Shown here in pieces: positions 25,695-33,519 of a stretch of 34,839 nucleotides of DNA. The number at the start of each line of letters is the position of its first letter. Position 1 is the first letter of the stretch. The DNA comes from Lutispora sp. (lineage in GTDB: Bacteria > Bacillota > Clostridia > Lutisporales > Lutisporaceae), in assembly GCA_028709965.1 (NCBI GenBank), contig JAQUTA010000013.1, forward strand, positions 1-34,839. Direction: 5' to 3'. Both the position numbers and the translations under genes were made by a program. A model generated the notes under the pieces. It saw only the letters and a program-made list of their open reading frames with translations. It had not been told where the DNA came from and did no database searches.

Positions 25695-25743
25695 ATACAT
25701 ATACCCCCTATAGGTATATAATAGCATGAGTGTTATTATTAAT
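25677..25743. repeat. 18-bp perfect inverted repeat flanking the ferredoxin promoter core
   Basis: ATTAATAATAACACTCAT (25677-25694) and its exact complement (25726-25743) surround 31 bases that contain the operator, -10 box and ribosome binding site. The left arm is the first six codons of the ferredoxin read on the minus strand. The right arm lies largely within the spacer between the -35 and -10 boxes. An 18-bp perfect match is unlikely by chance even in AT-rich DNA. Confidence 0.8.
25699..25719. promoter_or_regulatory. Candidate CsoR operator at the ferredoxin promoter
   Basis: ATATACC-CCCTATA-GGTATAT, a 21-base palindrome with 7-base arms; read on the minus strand its core is TATAGGGGGTATA. 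It resembles the GGGGG-GTAT core of CsoR-family sites such as that of Bacillus copZA. It overlaps the -10 box and start region, as expected for repression. csoR itself is about 1.1 kb upstream. Confidence 0.6.
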
Positions 25744-25746
25744 CAA
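25718..25746 (-). promoter_or_regulatory. Promoter of the ferredoxin-glutaredoxin pair
   Basis: On the minus strand TTGATT (25741-25746) and TATTAT (25718-25723) are separated by 17 bases. Confidence 0.6.
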
Positions 25747-25820
25747 TAGTCTTTTTTGCACATCTCGACTTTTTCCAATTCAACCTGCATCTGGTATATG
25801 CTTGCTTTCACATTTCTCAA
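25743..25820 (-). CDS. Possible 25-residue small protein
   Basis: A TTG at 25818-25820 follows a perfect AAGGAGG by five bases and opens 25 codons ending in TGA: MRNVKASIYQMQVELEKVE then MCKKDY. The peptide would be an amphipathic, charged helix with one Cys. It lies between cysK (stop at 25892) and the ferredoxin, and its end overlaps the ferredoxin -35 box. There is no clear terminator after cysK, so it could be translated from the copper operon transcript. The Shine-Dalgarno is the main evidence. It could instead be the remnant of a longer gene. Confidence 0.4.
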   Translation of the reverse strand: MRNVKASIYQMQVELEKVEMCKKDY

Positions 25821-25891
25821 AAATGCCTCCTTGCTAAAACTGCTAGTACTTTTGAATTTCCAATAAGTCTTCAATTCTTTTTGTAATGTTT

Positions 25892-26821
25892 TTATATAAA
25901 TAACTCAGTGGACAAGTATCGCTCACCTGTATCAGGTAAAAGCACTACAATTGTTTTGCCTTTGTTTTCGGGACGCTTTGCCACTTCTGATGCTGCATAA
26001 AGTGCAGCTCCCGATGATATGCCTGCAAGGAGGCCTTCGCTCTTAGCAAGCTTTCTTGAAGCCTCAAAAGCGCTTTCATTTTCTACTCTGAATATCTCAT
26101 CAATTATGTTTAGGTTTAGTACTTCAGGCACGAAGCCAGCACCAATACCCTGTATTTTATGAGGTCCCTTTTGTCCCCCCGACAATACCGGTGAATCATT
26201 TGGCTCAACAGCAACTATCTTTATTTCAGGGTTTTTCTGCTTTAACGCTTCTCCTACTCCAGTAATAGTACCGCCTGTTCCTACACCGCCTATAAAAATA
26301 TCAACTTTTCCATCAGTATCTCTCCAGATTTCTTCTGCAGTAGTCTTTCTGTGATATTCAGGATTTGCAGGATTCTTGAACTGTTGGGGCATAAATGAGT
26401 TCTTTATTTCAGAAGTTAACTCCTCAGCCTTTTTGATTGCTCCAGCCATTCCGTCCGAACCTGGTGTAAGCACAAGCTCTGCTCCCAATGCTGCAAGAAG
26501 CTTTCTTCGCTCTATGCTGAAAGTCTCCGGCATGGTGAGTATCAGCTTATAACCCCTTGCAGCAGCTACTAAAGCTAGACCTACTCCTGTATTGCCACTA
26601 GTTGGTTCGATTAAAACTGTATTCGAGTCTATGATGCCTCTATCTTCAGCATCCTTTATCATAGCATAGCCTATTCTGTCCTTTACGCTGCCGCCCGGAT
26701 TAAAATACTCAAGCTTAGCTAGCACTGTGGCATCCAGGTTATTTATCTTGTTATAATTTGTCAGCTCCAGAAGTGGAGTATTACCAATCAAATCTGTTAA
26801 ACTCTTTGCAATTTTAGACAT
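25892..26821 (-). CDS. cysK: Cysteine synthase A (O-acetylserine sulfhydrylase)
   Basis: 309 residues from the ATG at 26821, seven bases after GGAGG; an ATG five codons upstream lacks a spaced ribosome binding site. The PLP lysine is Lys47 (NPGGSVKDR), the substrate loop PTSGNTG follows near 73-79, the phosphate-binding [11 protein letters not shown] lies near 170-180, and the C-terminal SSGAAL and [12 protein letters not shown] are present. It makes cysteine from O-acetylserine and sulfide in the cytoplasm. It is the fourth gene of the copper operon, 23 bases after csoR, so cysteine synthesis is likely induced with copper efflux. Confidence 0.95.
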   Translation of the reverse strand: MSKIAKSLTDLIGNTPLLELTNYNKINNLDATVLAKLEYFNPGGSVKDRIGYAMIKDAEDRGIIDSNTVLIEPTSGNTGVGLALVAAARGYKLILTMPETFSIERRKLLAALGAELVLTPGSDGMAGAIKKAEELTSEIKNSFMPQQFKNPANPEYHRKTTAEEIWRDTDGKVDIFIGGVGTGGTITGVGEALKQKNPEIKIVAVEPNDSPVLSGGQKGPHKIQGIGAGFVPEVLNLNIIDEIFRVENESAFEASRKLAKSEGLLAGISSGAALYAASEVAKRPENKGKTIVVLLPDTGERYLSTELFI

Positions 26822-26844
26822 ATTTACTACCTCCATCCTCCAAC

Positions 26845-27180
26845 CTATTTCATCATCTTTTCTATAGTCTTCAGCAATTCATCAACTACTTCCATTTCTC
26901 CTGCCTGAATTCTGCTTATAAGGCAGCTTTTCATATGGCTTTCTAGCAGCAGCTTGCTGACTGAATTCATTGCAGCTTGGGCTGAAGCTATTTGATTAAG
27001 AATATCATCACAATAGGCATCCTTTTCTATCATGCCTTTTATTCCTCTGACTTGCCCTTCTATTCTATTCAATCTTGATATCAAAGATGATTTCATCTTT
27101 TCAGATCTGTTTGTTATTCTATGACAGCATTTTTCATCCTCACAGCTTCCGCAATCATCTATTTTACAATCATCACTCAT
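26845..27180 (-). CDS. csoR: CsoR-type copper-sensing repressor with Cys-rich N-terminus
   Basis: 111 residues from the ATG at 27180, which has GGAGG six bases upstream; a frame extension of eight codons is rejected on that basis. The four-helix core is typical: [17 protein letters not shown], the Cu(I) ligands Cys57 (AYCDDI), His82 and Cys86 (ESHMKSC), as in CsoR rather than the persulfide sensor CstR, which lacks the His. The first 20 residues add Cys5, 10, 13, 18, 19 and His20, which may form an extra metal site. In the apo form CsoR represses; Cu(I) releases it from DNA. It is third in the copA operon, and operator-like palindromes lie at 29718-29743 and 25699-25719. Confidence 0.92.
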   Translation of the reverse strand: MSDDCKIDDCGSCEDEKCCHRITNRSEKMKSSLISRLNRIEGQVRGIKGMIEKDAYCDDILNQIASAQAAMNSVSKLLLESHMKSCLISRIQAGEMEVVDELLKTIEKMMK

Positions 27181-27208
27181 ATTACTTCCTCCAGAACTAT
27201 TCATTTAC

Positions 27209-27424
27209 CTATATGCTTTCAATGCCTGTTACATCATAGCCTGCTTCTTCAACGGCTTCTTTAAGCTTGGAGTCATCAGCATCGGCGTTTAACTCTACAA
27301 TTGCATATCTGCCTTCCAAACTTACTGTTACGCCTGATATCCCAGCAATTTCTTTTAGAGCCTCCTCAACATGCTTTACACAGTGGCCACAGCTCATTCC
27401 TTCAATATTAATCTGCTTTTTCAT
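27209..27424 (-). CDS. copZ: Copper chaperone CopZ
   Basis: 71 residues forming a single heavy-metal-associated domain. The metal motif is GMSCGHC (Cys12, Cys15), followed by the usual VEEALKEIAG helix and EEAGYDV loop. CopZ carries Cu(I) in the cytoplasm to CopA and to CsoR. It lies 17 bases after copA and 28 bases before csoR. Confidence 0.93.
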   Translation of the reverse strand: MKKQINIEGMSCGHCVKHVEEALKEIAGISGVTVSLEGRYAIVELNADADDSKLKEAVEEAGYDVTGIESI

Positions 27425-27441
27425 TTATTTTTCCTCCATTC

Positions 27442-29688
27442 TTAATTTGGTTTGAACTTTCTTAATCTAAGGGCATTGGTTAAAACTGATACTGAGCTTA
27501 GTGACATAGCTGCTGCTGCAAACACCGGATTTAGCAGTGGTCCGCCAAATAAGTGAAGTAAACCTGCCGCAAGAGGTATACCGGCTGTATTATATCCAAA
27601 AGCCCAGAAAAGGTTTTGCTTAATGTTTCTGATTGTGCTATTGCTTAATTGTATGGCAGTTGGTACATCCATAAGATCGCTTCTCATCAATACTATATCT
27701 GCTGATTCCATCGCAACATCAGTACCTGATCCAATAGCTATTCCAATATCTGCCTGGGCTAAAGCCGGAGCGTCATTTATACCATCTCCAACCATAGCAA
27801 CCTTCTTGTTTTCGGCTTGCAGCTTTTTAACCTCATTGGCCTTATCTTGGGGCAACACTTCTGCAAGTACTCTGTCAATCCCAACCTGTCTTGCTATTGC
27901 TTCTGCAGTCCTTATGTTGTCTCCGGTTATCATGGCAACTTCTATTCCCATGTCATGCAACCTCTTAATTGCTTTTGCACTGCTCTCTTTTACCACATCC
28001 GCTACTGCAATTATACCCGCAAGCTCATTATCCATTGCTATATACATTGGAGTCTTACCTTCCGATGCAAGTCTGTCGGATTCATCTTCAAGCCGCTTCA
28101 GATCAATATTTCTATCCATCATAAGCTTCCTGTTTCCAAGAAGTATATTTGAACTTTCAATTTGAACTTCTATTCCATGTCCGGGTATTGCAGCAAAGTT
28201 GTCAACCTTTAATACTTCCAGTTTACTCTTTTCTGCTTCCTTTACAATGGCTTCACCCAAAGGATGCTCTGAACCTTTTTCTGCTGATGCAGCTATCTGC
28301 AAAAGCCTATTTCTTTCAATCAAATCAGTTGCAATTATATCTGTTACCTCAGGTTTACCTTCGGTTATAGTTCCAGTCTTATCAAATACTATGGTATTAA
28401 TCTTGTGAGTGGTTTCTAAGGCTTCTCCGCCTTTTATCAATATGCCATAGTCAGCACCTTTACCTGTACCAACCATTATAGCTGTAGGTGTTGCAAGACC
28501 CAATGCGCAAGGACATGCAATTACCAATACGGATATAAATATTGTCAAGGAAAAAACTGTTGATTCTCCGCTTATATACCATGCCAACGATGATAATATA
28601 GCAATTAGAAATACAATAGGTACAAAGTAACCTGAAACTATATCTGCCATTTGTGCTATAGGAGCCTTAGAGCCTTGGGCATCTTCAACAAGCTTTATTA
28701 TTTGGGCAAGTGCTGTATCCCCGCCTACCTTTGTAGCTTTAAATTTGATGGATCCATGCTTATTAATGCTTGCACCTATTACCTTATCTCCTACGTGCTT
28801 TTCTATAGGTATGCTCTCACCGGTAAGCATTGATTCATCTATGGAAGTATGGCCTTCTACCACTTCCCCATCTACAGGTATTTTCTCACCCGGCTTAACT
28901 AAAATTACATCCCCAACCTCTACCTCTTCTATGGGCATCTCAATTTCTTTGCCATTTTGAATTACTATAGCTGTCTTAGGGGCCAAGCCCATTAATTTCT
29001 TTATAGCTTCAGAAGTCTTACCTTTTGACACCGCTTCAAGTGATTTTCCCAGAAGAATCAATGTGATGATAACACCTGCGGACTCAAAGTACAGATTCAT
29101 GACACTATGATGGTCTCCCATATAAATTCTGTAAGTGGAATATAAGCTGTAAATCACAGCGGCGGATGTACCCATGGCAATAAGTGAATCCATATTGGGG
29201 CTTCTTCTTATTATGGCTCCAAAGCCTATAGTATAAAACTTATATCCTGCAATAATTATCGGTGTAACTAAGATTATTTGAACTATTGCAAATAACAAAG
29301 GGTTGCTCATAGGATCTAAAAAAGCCGGCAATGATTTATTCACACCCGGTATCATATGAGCCATAGCATAGATTAATAAAGGGGTAGCAAATATTGCTGA
29401 TACTATAAATTTTGCCCAAAGTGTTCTTATATCCTTCTCTTTTCTCACCTTATCTTCATCAACTTGATTAGCACTTTCAACCTCTAGCGCTTTATATCCC
29501 GCCTTTGAAATGACCTGTTTTATTTCTGAGAGTCTTGTTAGTTTGGGGTTATATTTTACATTTGCTTTCTCTGTAGCAAAATTGACCGAGACACTTTCTA
29601 CACCTTCTAGCCTTCCTATTACCTTTTCAACTGCTTTTACACAGGCTGCACAGGTCATTCCGATTATCTTTAGAGATATAGTTTTCAT
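27442..29688 (-). CDS. copA: Cu(I)-exporting P-type ATPase CopA
   Basis: 748 residues. There is one N-terminal heavy-metal domain (GMTCAAC, Cys13/Cys16) and eight predicted spans. The transport motif CPC is at 392-394, the phosphorylated Asp in DKTGT at 436-440, the SEHP nucleotide-domain motif near 473-476, and GDGINDAP further on. YN in span 7 ([10 protein letters not shown]) and MSLSS in span 8 are the Cu(I) signature of class P1B-1. The ATPase expels Cu(I) from the cytoplasm. It is first in the operon, with a TTGACA-17-TATTAT promoter overlapped downstream by a CsoR-like operator. Confidence 0.96.
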   Translation of the reverse strand: MKTISLKIIGMTCAACVKAVEKVIGRLEGVESVSVNFATEKANVKYNPKLTRLSEIKQVISKAGYKALEVESANQVDEDKVRKEKDIRTLWAKFIVSAIFATPLLIYAMAHMIPGVNKSLPAFLDPMSNPLLFAIVQIILVTPIIIAGYKFYTIGFGAIIRRSPNMDSLIAMGTSAAVIYSLYSTYRIYMGDHHSVMNLYFESAGVIITLILLGKSLEAVSKGKTSEAIKKLMGLAPKTAIVIQNGKEIEMPIEEVEVGDVILVKPGEKIPVDGEVVEGHTSIDESMLTGESIPIEKHVGDKVIGASINKHGSIKFKATKVGGDTALAQIIKLVEDAQGSKAPIAQMADIVSGYFVPIVFLIAILSSLAWYISGESTVFSLTIFISVLVIACPCALGLATPTAIMVGTGKGADYGILIKGGEALETTHKINTIVFDKTGTITEGKPEVTDIIATDLIERNRLLQIAASAEKGSEHPLGEAIVKEAEKSKLEVLKVDNFAAIPGHGIEVQIESSNILLGNRKLMMDRNIDLKRLEDESDRLASEGKTPMYIAMDNELAGIIAVADVVKESSAKAIKRLHDMGIEVAMITGDNIRTAEAIARQVGIDRVLAEVLPQDKANEVKKLQAENKKVAMVGDGINDAPALAQADIGIAIGSGTDVAMESADIVLMRSDLMDVPTAIQLSNSTIRNIKQNLFWAFGYNTAGIPLAAGLLHLFGGPLLNPVFAAAAMSLSSVSVLTNALRLRKFKPN

Positions 29689-29717
29689 GGTAATAACCTC
29701 TTTTCCTATTAGGTTTA

Positions 29718-29743
29718 ATATAGGATACGCCCCTACCCTATAT
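29718..29743. promoter_or_regulatory. CsoR operator at the copA promoter
   Basis: ATATAGGATA-CGCCCC-TACCCTATAT: 10-base arms with one mismatch around a GC core in an otherwise AT-rich region. On the minus strand it contains TAGGGGCGTAT, close to known CsoR boxes. It covers the transcription start just downstream of the -10 box. Confidence 0.75.
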
Positions 29744-29747
29744 TTAT

Positions 29748-29776
29748 ATAATACACAATCTTTTTTATAGTGTCAA
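29748..29776 (-). promoter_or_regulatory. Sigma-A promoter of the copA operon
   Basis: On the minus strand a consensus TTGACA (29771-29776), a 17-base spacer and TATTAT (29748-29753). Confidence 0.8.
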
Positions 29777-29798
29777 TGTAAAAATATTAAATTATACA

Positions 29799-29839
29799 CA
29801 AAAGGGGCAACTTCACCTATAGGTAAGTTGCCTCTTTTG
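29799..29839 (-). terminator. Terminator of the xdhC/ECF/AIR-synthase cluster
   Basis: CAAAAGGGGCAACTT (29799-29813) and AAGTTGCCTCTTTTG (29825-29839) pair with one mismatch, with an inner ACC-TATA-GGT stem. It lies just past the AIR-synthase stop and ahead of the copA promoter. The minus-strand tail TTTTGTG is short. Confidence 0.75.
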
Positions 29840-29845
29840 CAGTGA

Positions 29846-30853
29846 TCAAGCATGGGTTTGGGGAGCCGAATTTTTTTTAGCCGTATATAACTCATCTCTC
29901 TCTGGAGGTAAAATAGATATATGATTATCTCCTGAAATCAAAAGCTTCTCTTTTTCAGTAATCTTTCCTACGATATAAGCATCAATTCCTCGGGATTCCA
30001 AAGCTTCCAGTACTTCGTTTCCTTTTGGTGTACATATAAGCATTGAGCCACTCGAAATTAGACAAAGAGGGTCAATTTGAAAAAAATCACAGATAGCCTT
30101 GGTCTCGGGTAAAATTGGAAGCTTGTCCTTTATTATTTTTATCCCTACTCCAGATGCCTCAGCTACTTCGTAAGCTGCCCCCAACAATCCACCTTCGGTT
30201 ATATCGTGCATAGCAGATGCTCCCACTTTGGCCGCAGCGAGACCTTCCTCAATAACTCCGATTTTTTCTATAAAACTTTTAGCACTATGTAAAAGCTCCG
30301 CAGGTATTCTTTTTTTTAAAAGCTCTTCATAATCAAATGCTAATATAGCTGTGCCCTCAAGCCCAAGAGCCTTGGTAACAATTACATCATCACCCGCTTT
30401 GGCTCCAGAAGAAGTTACATACTCATTCCTCTTTGCAATTCCCAAAGCGGTTACTGAAATTATCGGTTTGACAACCGCATCTGTAATCTCACTGTGACCT
30501 CCTAAAACCTCTACCCCAATTTCATTAGCTGCATTGTGGATGCCTTCCATTAAATCCTTCAGCCTATTCTCATCAGTTCCTTCGGGCAGAAGCAGCGTCA
30601 CCATTATTCCTAAGGGGTTTGCCCCACAAGCAGCAATATCATTGCAAGAAACAAATACAGAAAGATACCCGCTATTTTTATTGGCTCCGGTGATGGGGTC
30701 TGTGGAAACAACCGCTACATTATTACCAAAATCAATGATGCTGCAGTCTTCACCAAAACCAGAATGAACTAAAACTTCTTTTCTCATAACTCCAAGATGT
30801 GGATAAACAACCCTTTTTAAGATTTCTGGAGGTACTTTCCCAATTTTCAACAC
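29846..30853 (-). CDS. AIR synthase/HypE-related protein
   Basis: 335 residues. It has the two-domain ATP-binding fold of the AIR synthase/HypE/ThiL group: VHSGFGEDCSIIDFG at 30-44, VSTDPITGANKNSGY (about 49-63), VSCNDIAACGANPLG, a GGHSEIT near 118-124 and a later MHDITEGGLLGA (about 215-226). The catalytic Cys/Sec of SelD and the C-terminal Cys of HypE are absent, so it is a separate subgroup. Members often lie next to xdhC-type genes in Clostridia and probably help mature molybdenum hydroxylases; the reaction is unknown. The start is GTG with AGGAG six bases upstream. It lies nine bases after the ECF gene. Confidence 0.85.
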   Translation of the reverse strand: MLKIGKVPPEILKRVVYPHLGVMRKEVLVHSGFGEDCSIIDFGNNVAVVSTDPITGANKNSGYLSVFVSCNDIAACGANPLGIMVTLLLPEGTDENRLKDLMEGIHNAANEIGVEVLGGHSEITDAVVKPIISVTALGIAKRNEYVTSSGAKAGDDVIVTKALGLEGTAILAFDYEELLKKRIPAELLHSAKSFIEKIGVIEEGLAAAKVGASAMHDITEGGLLGAAYEVAEASGVGIKIIKDKLPILPETKAICDFFQIDPLCLISSGSMLICTPKGNEVLEALESRGIDAYIVGKITEKEKLLISGDNHISILPPERDELYTAKKNSAPQTHA

Positions 30854-30862
30854 TGATCACTC

Positions 30863-31354
30863 CTAAAAATTATTCTCATCATTGAAGTATATATTTTTCA
30901 ATCTCTTGTATAGAGGTATTGCTATTACCCCTCCTATAAACACCTGAACAAAGTCACCTGCCAATTCTACAGGCACAGCGCCAACGCCGTACAAAATCCC
31001 AGCAGCTGTTGCATATCCTATCATCATAAATATTGCACCTGCTGCTACTGCAATGTAGGGATTAAACTTTCTTGCAAGGATACCAACAATAAACCCCTCT
31101 ATACCTTTTATTACAAGAGTTATTGGCGCCCAAACAGGATAACCGCCTAAAACATCTGACAATGCAGATCCAACTCCTCCTATTATTGCACCGGCAGGTC
31201 CGCCAAAAATAAGAGCGACTAAATATATTACAGATTCGCCAAGGTTGAAGTAAAGATTAAATGTAGGCACAGGAAATCGAAAAATTGTGGTTGCAATAAC
31301 CAAAAAAGCCATAAACAACCCTAAAAAGGCAACTTTTTTAATTCTTTTATCCAT
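30863..31354 (-). CDS. ECF transporter S component (substrate-binding membrane protein)
   Basis: 163 residues from the ATG at 31354, with GGGGGAAG upstream; a frame extension of twelve codons is less likely. There are about five or six hydrophobic spans. The short loops NLYFNLGESVIYLVALIFGG and GGVGSALSDVLGGYPVWAP match the ECF-type S component family (vitamin or cofactor precursor uptake). S components bind the substrate and use a shared EcfAAT module encoded elsewhere. The substrate is unknown; the neighbours (XdhC and AIR-synthase-like) suggest a cofactor precursor of a molybdoenzyme. Confidence 0.85.
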   Translation of the reverse strand: MDKRIKKVAFLGLFMAFLVIATTIFRFPVPTFNLYFNLGESVIYLVALIFGGPAGAIIGGVGSALSDVLGGYPVWAPITLVIKGIEGFIVGILARKFNPYIAVAAGAIFMMIGYATAAGILYGVGAVPVELAGDFVQVFIGGVIAIPLYKRLKNIYFNDENNF

Positions 31355-31406
31355 AAAGCTTCCCCCAAAATGTAGTTTGTTTTTTAACATCGAACATTAT
31401 ACATAT

Positions 31407-31434
31407 ACTATATAGCATAATGTTTTTCTGTAAA
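31407..31434 (-). promoter_or_regulatory. Promoter of the ECF/AIR-synthase pair
   Basis: On the minus strand TTTACA (31429-31434) and TATAGT (31407-31412) are separated by 16 bases, in the 161-base gap after xdhC. The pair may thus be transcribed apart from xdhC. Confidence 0.5.
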
Positions 31435-31515
31435 AGTAAGCTAAGGAAAATAAGTTAGAAGGGGGAAAAATTTGTAGAAGTGTATCGATACGCCACCATA
31501 TGAAAAACTCTATTC

Positions 31516-32583
31516 CTAAAATACTTCAATGAGCACATCCATTATCCCACCGCATACCATGCCTTCGGATTCAGCAACTTCACCGGTCATATCCACATGC
31601 TCAATTAGAAAACCTTTGTCAGCCATAATTGTTCTTGCACTAGCTATGACCCCCGCTTCACTGCAGCCACCGCCTATGCTTCCAATGGTTCTCCCATCTT
31701 GATAAAGCACCATCTTAGCGCCTGCTTTTCTTGGGGTGGAACCTTTAGAAGACAATATAGTTATAAGAGCTCTGGGCATTGATGACTCTTCGGAAATATT
31801 TTGCACCACTTCCACGTCAAATTCAGGAAAGACGAAGCCTTTGCCAAACCTATCAATGCTACTCTTATTTTTGAAACTTATAAGCTGGGCAATTATTGAT
31901 ATAGCTATCTCATCTGGGGTGACAGCGCCTATATCAATTCCTATGGGGGATTTAACCAAATCCAGCTTTTCTTTTGCAAATCCTTCCCTTGATAATTCCT
32001 CCATCATGGCACGAACTCTTCGTTTCGAGCCTATCATGCCGGTGTAACTGAGATCGTGCTGCAAAGCTTCACGCAAGACTATTCCATCATGTCTATGACC
32101 CCTTGTTACAATAACTACAAAATCGGTTTTCCTAAAATTGATCAAATCAAAAGATTTCTCAAAGCTTTCACAAATAACTTTCTCTGCATCAGGAAACCGT
32201 CCTATATTGGCAAAGGAGGGTCTATCATCTATGACAGTAATAGAAAAACCTACCCTAGTTGCAAATTCCGATACAGGTTTAGCCACATGTCCACCGCCGA
32301 AAATAATCAAACGTGGCTTGGGAACGAAGGGTTCGATTAAGAGGTTTTTGTTCTCTTCTATATTGATTATCTCAAGCTTTCCTGTATCCAAAGAAAGATT
32401 TATTTTTTCATAGACATCGTTATGTAAAGGATAAGATTTGTTTTCTACATCCTCTTTTGTTAAGAGGAACTTTTTTCCAATATGTCCATTTGGATCACTT
32501 TGTGAGCTGAGAAAGGTTAACATTGCACATTTACTGCCATCATTTATTTTAGTTAATAACGTTTCATATAAATAACTAAACAT
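31516..32583 (-). CDS. XdhC/CoxI family maturation factor, Rossmann domain first
   Basis: 355 residues from the ATG at 32583, preceded by AAGGGTGG; a GTG nine codons upstream has no ribosome binding site. Residues about 88-230 form the XdhC Rossmann domain (RLIIFGGGHVAKPVSEFA, VIDDRPSFANIGRFPDA, TRGHRHDGIVLREAL). The CoxI-like unit comes last (about 267-350: ITILSSKGSTPRKAGAKMVL, GSIGGGCSEAGVI, MVCGGIMDVLIE). In the best-known XdhC proteins the CoxI unit is first. XdhC proteins carry and sulfurate molybdenum cofactor for insertion into hydroxylases. No hydroxylase gene lies in the window. Confidence 0.88.
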   Translation of the reverse strand: MFSYLYETLLTKINDGSKCAMLTFLSSQSDPNGHIGKKFLLTKEDVENKSYPLHNDVYEKINLSLDTGKLEIINIEENKNLLIEPFVPKPRLIIFGGGHVAKPVSEFATRVGFSITVIDDRPSFANIGRFPDAEKVICESFEKSFDLINFRKTDFVVIVTRGHRHDGIVLREALQHDLSYTGMIGSKRRVRAMMEELSREGFAKEKLDLVKSPIGIDIGAVTPDEIAISIIAQLISFKNKSSIDRFGKGFVFPEFDVEVVQNISEESSMPRALITILSSKGSTPRKAGAKMVLYQDGRTIGSIGGGCSEAGVIASARTIMADKGFLIEHVDMTGEVAESEGMVCGGIMDVLIEVF

Positions 32584-32811
32584 TTTACCACCCTTTGTTA
32601 TATTTTTCACTTTTTTATATTAAGGAAATAATTCAAGCCTGATCTGACTATGTGCAAGCCTTTTCGTCTTGAAATAGTCTCAATCTATGCAAACTGCGCT
32701 TCATATAACTCCTTATAATATCCATAGAGGAAATGGAGTACCAGCCCACCTCTGGTTTCTTTAGAATGAAGAAATCAGAGATAAACAACTGTACTTAAAG
32801 TATTACTGTTA

Positions 32812-33411
32812 TTATTTGAACACCTTTACTCTTTCCTCTAGTGACATAAATTCCTTTTCACCGGCCGGTGCTGTTGGTTTACCAAAGGGCATCTGGGAGA
32901 TCAGCTTCCAATCAGCAGGAACCTTCCATTCTCTCTTCACATCAGCCTCGATAAGCTCGTTATAATGCTGCAAGGACGCACCAAGACCTTCGATCTCCAA
33001 GGATGTCCAAACCACGTGTTGATGCATTCCCAAAGATTGTAGTGACCAACTTGGGAAATTGTCTTTATAGGATGGGAAGCGTTTTTGCAATGACTGGACT
33101 ATGCTAATATCCTCGAAGAATAAAACTGTACCATAGCCATTGCGGAATGAATTAATCTTTTCTTCCGTAACAGCAAATTTATTTTCCGGAACAATTTTCC
33201 TGAGAGCTTCTTTTGTTATATTCCATAGTTTATTATGATGTTCTCCGAACAGGAGAATGATTCTTGTATTTTGGGAATTAAATGCAGAAGGTGTATGCAA
33301 CACAGCCTCTTTGATCACTTCTTCTATTCTTTCATCCGAAACAGTTGTCTCCTTGCTAATCCCATATATGCTTCTTCTTTCTCTTATGGCAGCATAAAAA
33401 TTTTTTGTCAT
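32812..33411 (-). CDS. Nitroreductase family protein, YdgI/Frm2-like
   Basis: 199 residues. FYAAIRERRSIYGISKET at the N-terminus, LHTPSAFNSQNTRIILLFGE (about 38-57), GYGTVLFFEDI, QSLGMHQHVVWTSLEIEGLG and QMPFGKPTAPAGEKEF are typical of the group of nitroreductase-like proteins that includes yeast Frm2/Hbn1 and bacterial YdgI. They are FMN-dependent oxidoreductases active on nitro compounds. AAGGAGG lies upstream of the ATG. No clear promoter or terminator is seen; it is probably monocistronic. Confidence 0.9.
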   Translation of the reverse strand: MTKNFYAAIRERRSIYGISKETTVSDERIEEVIKEAVLHTPSAFNSQNTRIILLFGEHHNKLWNITKEALRKIVPENKFAVTEEKINSFRNGYGTVLFFEDISIVQSLQKRFPSYKDNFPSWSLQSLGMHQHVVWTSLEIEGLGASLQHYNELIEADVKREWKVPADWKLISQMPFGKPTAPAGEKEFMSLEERVKVFK

Positions 33412-33519
33412 GTAAATTTCCTCCTTATTAATTCAACTTCTATTTGCTTTTATATTCATTCTATACGTTTCAAAAAGGTACTTCTATACTATTATTATAT
33501 ATCATTTTATGAAATATAA

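Noticed and set aside
25677-25743. Invertible promoter (phase-variable switch) between the 18-bp inverted repeats
   Set aside because: The segment between the arms is only 31 bases, much shorter than known invertible promoter segments, and no site-specific recombinase gene lies in the window.
27623-28165. Plus-strand 180-residue frame inside copA
   Set aside because: It is antisense to the most conserved part of the P-type ATPase and has no initiation signal.
29846-30853. Selenophosphate synthase (SelD)
   Set aside because: The fold is the same superfamily, but the N-terminal Cys/Sec-containing glycine-rich loop of SelD is absent. An AIR-synthase/HypE-like subgroup fits better.
32584-32811. 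Riboswitch or molybdenum cofactor RNA upstream of xdhC, or a small gene
   Set aside because: No conserved riboswitch core could be recognised. A 49-codon open stretch on the minus strand (32648-32794) has no start codon with a ribosome binding site and no recognisable family.
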